A DNA stretch of 64,000 nt from Paenibacillus sp. PK3_47 (GCF_023520895.1 NZ_CP026029.1:4092001-4156000); one strand, 5' to 3'. Counted from the first letter of the stretch, positions 50,411 to 59,258 are shown. Numbers and translations: made by a program. The notes: a model not told the origin generated them from the sequence alone.

Positions 50411-52246
50411 ATGAGTATGCAAGCACCTACTATGGAACAGGCGCAGGCTGAACTGCAAAAATATTATGGTTATCCCGATTTCAGGGAGGGCCAAAAGAAG
50501 ATTGTCCGGAATCTGCTGGAAGGTCAGGATACGCTGGGCATCCTGCCTACCGGAGGCGGAAAGTCGATCTGTTATCAGGTGCCGGCGCTGCTGATGCCCG
50601 GACTGACCCTGGTCATTTCACCGCTGATCTCATTAATGAAGGATCAGGTGGATGCACTGACAACCGCAGGCATTCCGGCTGCCTATATCAACAGCACCTT
50701 AAGCGGCAAGGAAGTCAACGAACGGATCCGCGCCGCCCGCCGCGGGGAGCTGAAGCTGCTGTATGTCGCACCGGAGCGCCTGGAGCTGGACTGGTTCCGT
50801 CTGGAGATGGCCGGGCTGTCCATTTCCTGCGTAGCTGTGGATGAGGCGCACTGTGTATCACAATGGGGACATGATTTCCGGACCAGCTACCTTGCGGTTG
50901 CCCCTTTTGTGGCCGAGCTGCCGCAGCGGCCGATTCTGGCGGCATTTACGGCAACGGCGACGCCGGAGGTTATGGAGGATATGGTCCGGCTGCTGAGGCT
51001 GCGCGAGCCGGGCGTTTTTATGACCGGCCTTGGACGGGACAACCTGGCGATGTCGGTGCTGCGCGGGGAGAACAAACGCGAATTCGTGCTGGATTACACT
51101 GCTTCGCATTCCCATCAGCCGGGCATCGTGTATGCGGCTACCCGTAAGGATGTCGATGATCTGTACCAGAGACTGCAGGCTACAGGAATTGCCGCCGGGC
51201 GTTACCATGCCGGGATGAATGATCAGGAGCGTGCAGAAAGCCAGGAGGGCTTCCTATATGACGACATCCGGGTAATGGTGGCAACGAATGCCTTCGGGAT
51301 GGGAATCGACAAATCTAATGTACGCTACGTAATCCATTACAATATGCCGAAGAATATGGAGGCGTATGTTCAGGAAGCAGGACGTGCCGGACGGGACGGT
51401 GAGCCAAGCGAGTGTATCCTGCTGTTCAGCGCGCAGGATATCATGACCCAGAAGTTCCTGATCGAGCAGAATCCCCAGGACCCGGAACGCAAAGCGAATG
51501 AATACCGCAAGCTGCAGCAGATGATCGACTACTGCTACACCACCCGCTGCCTGCGCAGCGCGCAGCTGGATTATTTCGGGGAAGCGCATGAGGACAAGCT
51601 CTGCGGCATCTGCAGCTCCTGCACGGATGAGCGCGAGCTGGTTGACATGACGGTGGACGCGCAGAAGATCTTCTCCTGCATTCACCGGATGCGTGAGCGT
51701 TTCGGTGTGGCGCTGGTCGCCTCCGTGCTCAAGGGCTCGCGCAACCAGAAGGTGCTGCAGTACGGCTTTGAGCAGCTGCCGACCCATGGCGCGATGTCCG
51801 GCAGGACGGAGAAGGAGATTACCGAGAGCATCAATGTGCTGATCTCGGAAGGGTATCTGGCTTTGTCTGAAGGCCAGTATCCGGTAGTGCGGCTGCAGCC
51901 GCTGGCAGCCGAGGTGCTGCGCGGACAGCGCGAGGTGCATCAGCGCGTGGCCCGGCCGCTGCGCACGAGCGGGGCCTCCGGCTCGCGTGACCGCAGACGC
52001 GGATACGACACTTCGCCGTCAGCTGTCAACGAGACGGTCTTCGAGCAGCTGCGCCTGATCCGCCGCGAGCTGGCGGGGCGTGAGCATGTGCCGTCCTATA
52101 TTATTTTTAATGATGCGACCCTGCGTGAGATGAGCGTGGTTTGCCCGCAGACGGAAGCGGAAATGCTGAGGGTGAAGGGTGTCGGGGAAGTGAAATACCG
52201 GAAGTACGGCAGGCCCTTCCTGGAGTTTTTTCAAAATGAAATGTAA
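50411..52246 (+). CDS. recQ: RecQ-family ATP-dependent DNA helicase
   Basis: A 611-aa 3'-5' DNA helicase. Helicase motifs in order: Q-motif Y-P-D-F-R-E-G-Q, Walker A P-T-G-G-G-K-S near 46-52, D-E-A-H-C-V-S-Q-W-G-H-D-F-R, T-A-T-A and Q-E-A-G-R-A-G-R-D-G. The zinc-binding RQC region has C-Y, R-C-L-R and C-G-I-C-S-S-C; a winged helix and a C-terminal HRDC domain follow. ATG 50411 is chosen because AAGGAG (50394-50399) is 11 bases upstream; ATG 50402 lies only two bases from it. The radical SAM gene begins 15 bp after the stop. Confidence 0.95.
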   Translation: MSMQAPTMEQAQAELQKYYGYPDFREGQKKIVRNLLEGQDTLGILPTGGGKSICYQVPALLMPGLTLVISPLISLMKDQVDALTTAGIPAAYINSTLSGKEVNERIRAARRGELKLLYVAPERLELDWFRLEMAGLSISCVAVDEAHCVSQWGHDFRTSYLAVAPFVAELPQRPILAAFTATATPEVMEDMVRLLRLREPGVFMTGLGRDNLAMSVLRGENKREFVLDYTASHSHQPGIVYAATRKDVDDLYQRLQATGIAAGRYHAGMNDQERAESQEGFLYDDIRVMVATNAFGMGIDKSNVRYVIHYNMPKNMEAYVQEAGRAGRDGEPSECILLFSAQDIMTQKFLIEQNPQDPERKANEYRKLQQMIDYCYTTRCLRSAQLDYFGEAHEDKLCGICSSCTDERELVDMTVDAQKIFSCIHRMRERFGVALVASVLKGSRNQKVLQYGFEQLPTHGAMSGRTEKEITESINVLISEGYLALSEGQYPVVRLQPLAAEVLRGQREVHQRVARPLRTSGASGSRDRRRGYDTSPSAVNETVFEQLRLIRRELAGREHVPSYIIFNDATLREMSVVCPQTEAEMLRVKGVGEVKYRKYGRPFLEFFQNEM

Positions 52247-52261
52247 AGAAGGTTATAAGGC

Positions 52262-54253
52262 ATGAGAATCGTCCTGGCTACATTAAACGCCAAGTATATC
52301 CACACATCGCTGGCTATCCGCCTGCTGAAGGCTTACAGCGAGCATGAGTTCAAGGATATCCTTCTGGCGGAGTACACTATCAAAGATCCCGTGATGAATA
52401 TCGTGTCAGATCTGTTCCAGAAGAAGCCGGATGTAATCGGATTCTCCTGTTATATATGGAATATAGAGGAAACCATCAAGGTCATTGGCATCCTCAAGCA
52501 GGTAATGCCGGAGGTTACCATCGTGCTTGGCGGGCCGGAGGTTTCTTATGAGCCGCTCTATTGGATGAAGCGGGAGGCAGGCATTGATTTTATTGTCAAC
52601 GGCGACGGGGAGGAGACTTTCCACCATCTGCTGCAGGAACTGCGGGATGACCGCAAGTTCCACTTTGTCTACGGTGCCGCTTACCGCAAGGGCGAGGAGC
52701 TGATCGTCAATCCGCCGCGTCCCAAAAGCGACCTCAACACGCTGCCCACACCGCACCGGTTCGCCGAAGACTTGCCGGATCTCAGCAAGCGGATTGTTTA
52801 TTTTGAGACAAGCCGGGGCTGTCCGTTCAACTGCCAGTTCTGCCTGTCCAGCATCGAGGTGGGCGTGAGGTATTACGATATTGAGCGGGTGAAGTCCGAT
52901 CTGCTCTATTTGATTAATAACGGGGCCAAGGTAATCAAATTCCTCGACCGGACCTTTAATATCAACCGTAATTACGCGATGGAGATGTTCCAGTTTCTGA
53001 TCGACAACCATCAGGGCTGTGTCTTCCAGTTCGAAATTACGGCGGATATCATGCGGCCTGAGGTGCTTGATTTTCTGGCAGAGAATGCCCCTCCGGGTAT
53101 CTTCCGGTTCGAGATCGGAGTCCAGTCAACCAATGACGAGACGAATGAGCTGGTCAAGCGCCGCCAGAATTTCAAGAAGCTGTCCCGTACAGTGATGAAA
53201 ATCAAAGCGAGCGGCAATATCGATCAGCATCTGGATCTTATAGCCGGCCTGCCGCAGGAGGATTATGCCACCTTCCGCAAAACGTTCAACGACGTCTTTG
53301 TTATGGAGCCGGAGGAGCTGCAGCTCGGATTCCTCAAAATGCTGCGCGGTACCGGACTGCGTGCCCAGGCGGCCAAATATGACTATACTTACATGGAGCA
53401 TGCGCCTTATGAAATACTGAGCAGCCATGTCATGCCGTTCCCGGATATTATCCGGCTGAAGCGGCTGGAGGATGTGCTGGAGAAGTACTGGAACAGCCAC
53501 CGGCTGGATCATTCGGTCAAATACCTGATCCGGCATGTGTTCGAGTCGCCGTTTGACTTCTTCCAGGAGTTCGGCGATTACTGGGAGGCGCGGGGCTGGC
53601 AGAAGATCGGCCATCAGCTGGAGGATCTCTTTATCCGGCTGCAGTCCTTCCTGGTGGACCGGGGAACGCACTCCATGGACATCATTACCGGACTGATGAA
53701 GCTCGACTACTTCCTTGGACATAAGTACAAGCCGCGCAAAATCTGGTGGGACTCTGTACTCGATAAGAGCGACTGGTCCATATACTTCAAGGAAATCGCC
53801 GCCCATCCGGAACGTATTACCGGAAATGCTGGGCAGGCCGCGTTCAGCGAGCGTGAGCTGCAAAAGTTAACCGTGCTGGAAGTGCTGCCGTTCCGGCTTG
53901 AGCCGGTGCTGGAGTCGGTCAGCGGACTGCGTGCTGAAGCGGCAGCAATGATTGAGCCGGGGGCAGCAACTGCTGGAACCGGGGCTGCGCAGGACGCCGG
54001 GTTGAATGAGGCGGAAGCGGGTGCGGCGGATGCCGGATTGAATGCGGCCGGAGCAGCTGCAGTTGCAGAAGCCGGGGTGGCGGATGCCGCCGGACTGCCG
54101 GCAGAAGGCAGCCATCAGGCAGGCCTGACTGCTGCTGCAGAAGCGGCAGCCGTTGCCGTGGCACCGGCCGGAACGGAAGGAAGCACACTGCTGATCGTAA
54201 TGTACCAGCAGGATGACAGCCAGCGGGCGCAGTATTATACTTTGCCGCTATAG
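52262..54253 (+). CDS. B12-binding-domain radical SAM protein (DUF4080 family) with Ala-rich C-terminal extension
   Basis: A 663-aa protein. N-terminal B12-binding fold (about 1-140; L-A-T-L-N-A-K-Y-I-H-T-S and V-L-G-G-P-E-V-S-Y-E-P); radical SAM core (about 175-390) with the 4Fe-4S triad C-P-F-N-C-Q-F-C; DUF4080 region to about 560. Residues about 560-645 are a low-complexity stretch of A-G, A-E and A-A-D repeats, ending with a short conserved-looking strand (L-L-I-V-M-Y-Q-Q-D). The reaction is unknown. The extension is GC-rich and repeat-like, apparently a recent expansion inserted before the last strand. Probably co-transcribed with recQ. Confidence 0.87.
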   Translation: MRIVLATLNAKYIHTSLAIRLLKAYSEHEFKDILLAEYTIKDPVMNIVSDLFQKKPDVIGFSCYIWNIEETIKVIGILKQVMPEVTIVLGGPEVSYEPLYWMKREAGIDFIVNGDGEETFHHLLQELRDDRKFHFVYGAAYRKGEELIVNPPRPKSDLNTLPTPHRFAEDLPDLSKRIVYFETSRGCPFNCQFCLSSIEVGVRYYDIERVKSDLLYLINNGAKVIKFLDRTFNINRNYAMEMFQFLIDNHQGCVFQFEITADIMRPEVLDFLAENAPPGIFRFEIGVQSTNDETNELVKRRQNFKKLSRTVMKIKASGNIDQHLDLIAGLPQEDYATFRKTFNDVFVMEPEELQLGFLKMLRGTGLRAQAAKYDYTYMEHAPYEILSSHVMPFPDIIRLKRLEDVLEKYWNSHRLDHSVKYLIRHVFESPFDFFQEFGDYWEARGWQKIGHQLEDLFIRLQSFLVDRGTHSMDIITGLMKLDYFLGHKYKPRKIWWDSVLDKSDWSIYFKEIAAHPERITGNAGQAAFSERELQKLTVLEVLPFRLEPVLESVSGLRAEAAAMIEPGAATAGTGAAQDAGLNEAEAGAADAGLNAAGAAAVAEAGVADAAGLPAEGSHQAGLTAAAEAAAVAVAPAGTEGSTLLIVMYQQDDSQRAQYYTLPL

Positions 54254-54302
54254 GCACGGATTATTGGGGACTGCATGCAGTCCTGTTGATAGCGGGGATG
54301 CA

Positions 54303-54718
54303 GGGCATTGTTTCACGGAGCGTGTACAAGTTAGGCTTAGCAGGTAAGGAGTAAGGAGTAAGGAGTAAGTAGTAAGTAGTAAGCAGGTAAGCAGGTAAGC
54401 GGATAAGCAGTAAGCAGGGTAAGTGGTAAGTGGAATTTCTCCATCTAATTCTCCGGTTAATGCCAATATTTCAATCCTAGTTGGAAAAACTCCACTTAAA
54501 TGTACCGGATGAGTCTCCAAAGGCATATTTCCCCTGAAATAGCTGGAGAAATTCCAACTAAAGCTCATAAATGAGGTAAAAGGACAGAATTAGGTGGAGG
54601 AAATCCAATTAAGCTCAGCAGCACACCCGTCTCGCTGAAGCAGATTTCGCATAATCCTTGAAATTCCAGAGACAGATGTAGTTAATCAACAGACTGGACT
54701 ACGCACAGCTTATATAAA
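54303..54718 (+). repeat. Tandem duplication, unit 1
   Basis: A segment of 416 bp beginning GGCATTGTTTCACGG recurs immediately downstream (54719). Order inside: a fixed leader, a tract of imperfect 7-bp GTAAGNA repeats, a 186-bp family 2 element, and a fixed tail ending in CTTATATAAA. The gap 54254-55326 contains no gene. Confidence 0.9.
54427..54612 (+). repeat. 186-bp four-box palindromic repeat, family 2, copy B
   Basis: Opens TAAGTGGAATTTCTCCA and closes TGGAGGAAATCCAATTAA; inner boxes TAGTTGGAAAAACTCCA and TAGCTGGAGAAATTCCAACTAA lie 51 bp from each end. It is embedded in duplication unit 1. Confidence 0.93.
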
Positions 54719-54757
54719 GGCACTGTTTCACGGAGCGTGTACAAGTCAGGCTTAGCA

Positions 54758-54839
54758 GGTAAGCAGTAAGCAGTAAGCAGTAAGCAGTAAGCAGAAAGCA
54801 TTAAGCAGTAAGCAGAAAGCATTAAGCAGTAAGCAGTAA
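54758..54839 (+). repeat. Heptanucleotide (GTAAGCA) repeat tract
   Basis: Roughly eleven successive 7-bp units, mostly AGTAAGC with AAAGCAT and TAAGCAG variants. The matching tract in unit 1 (about 54344-54420) uses GTAAGGA and GTAAGTA variants, so the two tracts have expanded separately. Confidence 0.85.
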
Positions 54840-54876
54840 GTGGATAGGCGGATAAGCAGGTAAGCAGGCTAAATGG

Positions 54877-55062
54877 TAAGTGGAATTTCTCCATCTAATT
54901 CTCCGGTTAATGCCAATATTTCAATCCTAGTTGGAAAAACTCCACTTAAATGTACCGGATGAGTCTCCAAAGGCATATTTCCCCTGAAATAGCTGGAGAA
55001 ATTCCAACTAAAGCTCATAAATGAGGTAAAAGGACAGAATTAGGTGGAGGAAATCCAATTAA
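54877..55062 (+). repeat. 186-bp four-box palindromic repeat, family 2, copy C
   Basis: The interior is identical or nearly so to copy B, as part of the tandem duplication, with the same 186-bp length and box positions. Confidence 0.93.
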
Positions 55063-55166
55063 GCTCAGCAGCACGCCCGTCTCGATGAAGCAGATTTCGT
55101 AAAATCCTTGCAATTCCAGAGACAGATGTAGTTAATCAACAGACCTGGACTGCGCACAGCTTATCT

Positions 55167-55208
55167 AAAACAAGCTCTCTTGTTATTCAACAAGGGAGCT
55201 TGTTTTTA
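55167..55208 (+). terminator. Strong intrinsic terminator downstream of the duplicated region
   Basis: AAAACAAGCTCTCTTGT pairs with ACAAGGGAGCTTGTTTT, followed by T-A-T-T. It could stop read-through from recQ and the radical SAM gene, almost 1 kb upstream, or act on the minus strand as well. Confidence 0.8.
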
Positions 55209-55272
55209 TTAGTGCAAAAGTGCAGTCTTACAGTCCGGCAGCAATTTACACATGCTTCCGGGCAAACCAATA

Positions 55273-55313
55273 AGGCCTTCCGGACAGTCAGCGTATGACT
55301 GTCCGGAAGGCCT
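55273..55313 (-). terminator. Long perfect hairpin after the hydrolase gene
   Basis: AGGCCTTCCGGACAGTCA and TGACTGTCCGGAAGGCCT form an 18-bp perfect stem with a five-base loop, 14 bp past the stop of the minus-strand hydrolase. The T tract is weak. Confidence 0.65.
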
Positions 55314-55326
55314 TCTAATATAAGCT

Positions 55327-56289
55327 TTAATTTGCCGCAGGCTGCACAAAAAGGGATTCTGCAGGGAGGTGGCGTACCAGCCAATCCAGTATATCGGCTG
55401 TGACCTCGCTGCGGTTGACCTCGTTAAGCATCTCATGTCTGCCGTCCGGGTACAGTTTGCATTCCACGTCCGTTAATCCGCGTTCCCTGTACATCTGTGC
55501 CAGCCGCAATACCCCTTGGCCGTTCATGCCTACAGGATCTTTGGCGCCTGAGAACAGGTATACCGGCTTATCCCTGCATAAGGTAAGCAGGGTCTCCTGG
55601 CAGTGCAGCTCCCGCAGCAGATGGAAAAAATCGCGGAAGAACCGGGTAGTGCAGATTGCGCCGCAGTATGGGTCCGCAATAAAACGGTCCACTTCCTCCG
55701 GGTCGCTGCTCAGCCAGTCAAAGGCTGTCCGTATCGGCGAGAAGGCACGGTTATAAGGACCAAATACAATACCGTTAAGCAGCACGCTCCGGTGGCGCTC
55801 GCCCTGTATTCTAAGCTGCATGGCAGCCAGCGATTCCCCGAATCCCACCAGCGGACGGGGGCCGTTGGTACCGCTGAGAATGAAACCGGCGTAGACCTCA
55901 TGCCCGTCCTCGCACATCAGCTTCTGGGCCAGAAACGAGCCCATGCTGTGGGCAAGCAGGAAGATCGGCACGCCCTCATGCCGGGAACGGGCAATTCCGG
56001 CAAGCTGCAGCATATCCCGGCGCATCCAGTAGAAGCCGTCTTCGCCGGCATCGCCGAGCAGGTTCACCTTGCCTGCGGTTTTGCCGTGGCCGCGGTGGTC
56101 ATTGGCATACACTGCATAACCCGCTCTGGTCAGGTCTTCGGCAAAACGCGTATAACGCGCAGCTGTTTCGCACATGCCGTGAGCAATCTGCACAATCCCC
56201 CGGACCGGAGCTTCTATATCCGGCAGCCACTCATACACATGGATACTGACACCGAGCGGATCGGTCATCCTAAAGCTGTTCTCCTTCAT
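55327..56289 (-). CDS. Alpha/beta hydrolase (monoacylglycerol lipase / lysophospholipase-like)
   Basis: A 320-aa cytoplasmic alpha/beta hydrolase of the Hydrolase_4 group. Oxyanion region Q-I-A-H-G-M-C-E; N-D-H-R-G-H-G-K-T; nucleophile elbow L-A-H-S-M-G-S (Ser about 117); acid Asp in F-S-G-A-K-D-P-V; and catalytic His in P-D-G-R-H-E-M-L-N-E. These match monoacylglycerol lipases. The substrate is inferred to be a monoacylglycerol or lysophospholipid. GAGGA precedes the ATG. It lies next to manA on the same strand without evident functional link. Confidence 0.88.
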   Translation of the reverse strand: MKENSFRMTDPLGVSIHVYEWLPDIEAPVRGIVQIAHGMCETAARYTRFAEDLTRAGYAVYANDHRGHGKTAGKVNLLGDAGEDGFYWMRRDMLQLAGIARSRHEGVPIFLLAHSMGSFLAQKLMCEDGHEVYAGFILSGTNGPRPLVGFGESLAAMQLRIQGERHRSVLLNGIVFGPYNRAFSPIRTAFDWLSSDPEEVDRFIADPYCGAICTTRFFRDFFHLLRELHCQETLLTLCRDKPVYLFSGAKDPVGMNGQGVLRLAQMYRERGLTDVECKLYPDGRHEMLNEVNRSEVTADILDWLVRHLPAESLFVQPAAN

Positions 56290-56362
56290 CGCCCGTCCTC
56301 CCGAAAGCTTGATTTAGATTCTTTATGATATTACTTTTTGGAGGTTTTGATACAGTACTGAA

Positions 56363-57334
56363 TTAAGGCAAATAAGAACGGAGCACGGTGGAGTGCCCTT
56401 CAATGGCGTATTCTCCAAGGCTGGAAGGAAGCAGGTAGCATTCACCTGCGGCATAAGGCTGGGAACCGCCTTCCCAAGTGAGATGTCCGCTGCCTTCGCA
56501 GACCACGAGAATCGTGAAGCTGTCCGGAGTTGTGGAGAGCTTCCATTCACCGTTCACAACGCCTTTTTCCACGATAAAATACGGGGAGGAGGCGATTTGC
56601 AGCCATTGTCCCGGAACCGCGCCGTCTGTTTTCATGGAAGTGGCTCCCGCGCCTTCATAGGCGGTAACATTCAAGGAGTCCTCGATATGCAGCTCGCGGG
56701 GTTTGCCGTCCAGGCCGGGACGGTCATAGTCATAAATACGGTATGTAGTATCTGAATTCTGCTGGATTTCCGCAACCACAACGCCTGCACAAAGTGCATG
56801 GACGGTACCTGCAGGGATGTAGAAGGAATCGCCGGCAGATACGGTTACTTCCTGCATGCTGTCCATTACCGTACCGTTCTCCAGCGCTTCGCGCAGGCTC
56901 TCGCGGGTTACGCCGTCCTTCAGGCCGTAGATGATTTTGGCGCCTGGTTTGGCATCCAGCACGTACCACATTTCTGTTTTGCCCAGCTCGCCCTCCGGAA
57001 GCCCTTCATAATCGTCGGTCGGATGCACCTGAACGGACAGATTGTCATTGCAGTCCAGCAGCTTGATCAGGAGCGGGAATCTTCCGCCTGCTTCGGAAAT
57101 TCCTTTACTGCCGAACCACTCAAGGCCGAACTGCTCGCGGATCTGATCCAGGCCTTGTCCGGCCAGTTCGCCGTTCACTACGGAGGAGGTGCCGTTCGGA
57201 TGATCGGCAATCATCCAGCCTTCTCCGATATGGCCCTCAGGCAGATCCAGGCCGAATTTCTCCAGTGCGCGGCCGCCCCATACACGTTCTTTAAACTCCG
57301 GTTGAAATTTCAAAGGATATGGCTTAGTCATCAT
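56363..57334 (-). CDS. manA: Mannose-6-phosphate isomerase, class I
   Basis: A 323-aa cupin-fold zinc enzyme interconverting mannose 6-phosphate and fructose 6-phosphate. Zinc ligands are visible in L-S-V-Q-V-H-P-T-D-D-Y (Gln, His), the K-T-E-M-W-Y Glu and P-A-G-T-V-H-A-L (His). It is the short Bacillus type (about 315 aa). ATG 57332-57334 is chosen because GGAAGGAA lies six bases upstream; the frame is open 28 codons further without a ribosome site. It may serve mannose catabolism or GDP-mannose supply for surface glycans. Confidence 0.95.
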   Translation of the reverse strand: MMTKPYPLKFQPEFKERVWGGRALEKFGLDLPEGHIGEGWMIADHPNGTSSVVNGELAGQGLDQIREQFGLEWFGSKGISEAGGRFPLLIKLLDCNDNLSVQVHPTDDYEGLPEGELGKTEMWYVLDAKPGAKIIYGLKDGVTRESLREALENGTVMDSMQEVTVSAGDSFYIPAGTVHALCAGVVVAEIQQNSDTTYRIYDYDRPGLDGKPRELHIEDSLNVTAYEGAGATSMKTDGAVPGQWLQIASSPYFIVEKGVVNGEWKLSTTPDSFTILVVCEGSGHLTWEGGSQPYAAGECYLLPSSLGEYAIEGHSTVLRSYLP

Positions 57335-57374
57335 TGCTACTTCCTTCCCGATTATAAAGTATGGTCCTTCCAGC

Positions 57375-57989
57375 TTACCCGCCGTTTGGCGCGGCGTCTT
57401 TTTTCTTCTCGACAGCAATCACATACGGGGCTGAGGCCCGCTGCAGCTGGCGGTACACAATGCTTTGGGCATCCTGCTGGGCAAGCCCTGCCGCCCAAGA
57501 TTCCACGGCGGCAGCTTCGCGGTCGCCGCCGTCGTGGCCCGGGTACAGCACCGCCGTGACGATGCCGCCAGGGCGGAGCAGGGTTAACGCTGCCGCAAGC
57601 GCGGCAAGCGTGCTCTCCGGCTCGGTGATGATGGTCTTGTCGGCATCGCCTGATGGCAGATAGCCGAGATTGAACATCACCGCCGAGACCGTTCCGCGCC
57701 AACCGGGCGGAACGGCTTCCGCCATTGCAGCGTGGCTCCGCTGCAGCAGCGTCACGGGAGACAGCGCCGCCGGCGCTTCCTCCCGGGCCAGCCGCAGGCG
57801 CTCTTCCGCAAGCTCCAGCGCCGCAGGCTGAATGTCAAAGCCGTACACCCCGCCTCGCGGCCCCGCCGCCTTGGCGAGGAACAGCGTATCGGCACCGGTT
57901 CCCACGGTGGCGTCGATTGCCAGGCCTCCGGCGCTCAGCCGCTCGGCCGTCAATTTATGGGCAAAGCTGAGGACGGACATGAAGCCCAT
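57375..57989 (-). CDS. mnmM: tRNA mnm5(s2)U34 methyltransferase MnmM (YtqB)
   Basis: A 204-aa class I SAM-dependent methyltransferase of the rRNA_methylase/YtqB family. Motif I A-I-D-A-T-V-G-T-G-A-D-T (about 24-35); acidic SAM-ribose contact in Y-G-F-D-I-Q; and the N-L-G-Y-L-P-S-G-D motif characteristic of YtqB. B. subtilis YtqB has been reported to methylate nm5s2U34 to mnm5s2U34 in tRNA wobble positions. The ATG overlaps the stop of the radical SAM gene (ATGA-type), so the two are translationally coupled, in the same order as ytqA-ytqB in Bacillus. Confidence 0.9.
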   Translation of the reverse strand: MGFMSVLSFAHKLTAERLSAGGLAIDATVGTGADTLFLAKAAGPRGGVYGFDIQPAALELAEERLRLAREEAPAALSPVTLLQRSHAAMAEAVPPGWRGTVSAVMFNLGYLPSGDADKTIITEPESTLAALAAALTLLRPGGIVTAVLYPGHDGGDREAAAVESWAAGLAQQDAQSIVYRQLQRASAPYVIAVEKKKDAAPNGG

Positions 57990-58942
57990 CAGCCTTTCCT
58001 CCAGTATTTACCCTGCCAGGTGTCGCGTGCAACGAGCTCATCGTCAATCGCGTTCAGCACTTCCCATTTCTTGAGGCTCCACATCGGCCCGATGAGGAGA
58101 TCACGGGGCGCGTCGCCGGTAAGGCGGTGGACAATCATTTCCGGCGGCAGAATTTCCAGTGAATCGGCAATCAGCTTGACGTATTCATCCTGCTCCAGAA
58201 AACGCAGCAGACCGGCTTCATACTGCTTGACCATCGGCGTTTTGCGCATGAGGTGCAGAAGGTGGATCTTGATGCCCTGCACATCCATTTTGGATACGGC
58301 CGAGACGGTTTCCAGCATCATCTCATGTGTCTCCTGCGGAAGCCCGTGAATGATATGGGTGCAGACGCGGATACCGTGGCGGCGCAGCTTCTCGACGGCT
58401 TCGATATAGCACTCTGTGTCATGCGCCCGGTTAATCAGCCTGGAAGTGGACTCATGGATTGTCTGCAGCCCCATCTCTACCCACAGGTAGGTGCGCTGGT
58501 TAAGCTCTGCAAGATATTCGACCACATCATCCGGCAGGCAGTCGGGGCGGGTGGCAATGGATAAGCCGACAACCCCCGGCTGCTGAAGGATCACTTCATA
58601 ATATTCTCTAAGCTCCTCAACTGGGGCATAGGTATTGGTGTAAGCCTGGAAGTAGCCGATGTACTTGGCGTTCGGCCATTTCTTGTGCTGTCTGTCGCGT
58701 ATGTTGTTGAATTGTGTGACGAGGTCGTCGCGGCGGCTTCCGGCGAAATCGCCGGAGCCTCTGGCGCTGCAGAAGGTGCAGCCTCCCTTGGCAATAGAAC
58801 CGTCCCGGTTCGGACAGGTAAATCCGGCATCGAGCATGACCTTGAACACCTTGGTGTCCATTTGCTCGCGCATTTCGTAATTCCAGGTATGAAAACGTTT
58901 ATCCCCCCACAGCTGTGGAGGACTGGTGTGTAACAGACTCAT
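57989..58942 (-). CDS. ytqA: TIGR01212-family radical SAM protein (YtqA/MnmL-like)
   Basis: A 317-aa radical SAM enzyme. The cluster-binding cysteines follow the extended spacing C-P-N-R-D-G then C-T-F-C (C-x9-C-x2-C), as in Elp3-like and YtqA/YhcC proteins. The barrel continues with V-G-L-S-I-A-T-R-P-D-C-L and V-C-T-H-I-I-H-G-L-P-Q-E. Linkage to mnmM supports a role in making the aminomethyl intermediate of the wobble uridine; reports have linked YtqA to this pathway, but I treat that as less certain than MnmM. AAAGGAG precedes the ATG. Confidence 0.88.
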   Translation of the reverse strand: MSLLHTSPPQLWGDKRFHTWNYEMREQMDTKVFKVMLDAGFTCPNRDGSIAKGGCTFCSARGSGDFAGSRRDDLVTQFNNIRDRQHKKWPNAKYIGYFQAYTNTYAPVEELREYYEVILQQPGVVGLSIATRPDCLPDDVVEYLAELNQRTYLWVEMGLQTIHESTSRLINRAHDTECYIEAVEKLRRHGIRVCTHIIHGLPQETHEMMLETVSAVSKMDVQGIKIHLLHLMRKTPMVKQYEAGLLRFLEQDEYVKLIADSLEILPPEMIVHRLTGDAPRDLLIGPMWSLKKWEVLNAIDDELVARDTWQGKYWRKG

Positions 58943-59229
58943 CTGGTGCAGCTCCTTTACGGTGAATATACGCCTAAGCGGTATTTCAGCCTTATATTAA
59001 TCGAAGTAACGGTTACCTCAGGCAGAGTGAGGGTGAGCCGCTCTGTTTGGCGGGTTAAATTTATAAATTTTCCCTGAAACATCCTCTTGTACAGTTAATC
59101 CTCCGGAAGCTCCGGGTAAAAATGTATTGACGGATTTAACCGAACCCATCCATTGTACCAAAAAACAACGTTCAACGTAACAGGTGCACCCGTTAAAACC
59201 TTTTAAAAATAGGCCGCGGGAAGGGGGTT

Positions 59230-59258
59230 TTGACTTGAAAATACTTACACATTATGTT
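59230..59258 (+). promoter_or_regulatory. Sigma-A promoter of the 60-aa protein gene
   Basis: TTGACT (59230-59235), 17-bp spacer, TATGTT (59253-59258), about 100 bp before the start codon. In the rest of the 58943-59361 gap, including the region next to ytqA, I see no gene or strong structure. Confidence 0.65.

Larger units (their letters stand above)
54719..55166 (+). repeat. Tandem duplication, unit 2
   Basis: The second unit repeats unit 1 with few substitutions but is about 32 bp longer, because its 7-bp repeat tract is longer. It ends in CTTATCTAAAA, which runs into the following terminator stem. Confidence 0.9.

Noticed and set aside
54682..54894. 70-codon minus-strand frame with repeated A-Y-C-L units
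   Set aside because: It is only a translation of the GTAAGCA heptanucleotide tract inside the duplication; no ribosome site or conserved sequence.
55167..55313. Attachment site or small RNA gene
   Set aside because: The two strong hairpins are each explained as terminators for flanking transcripts, and no integrase or promoter is evident.
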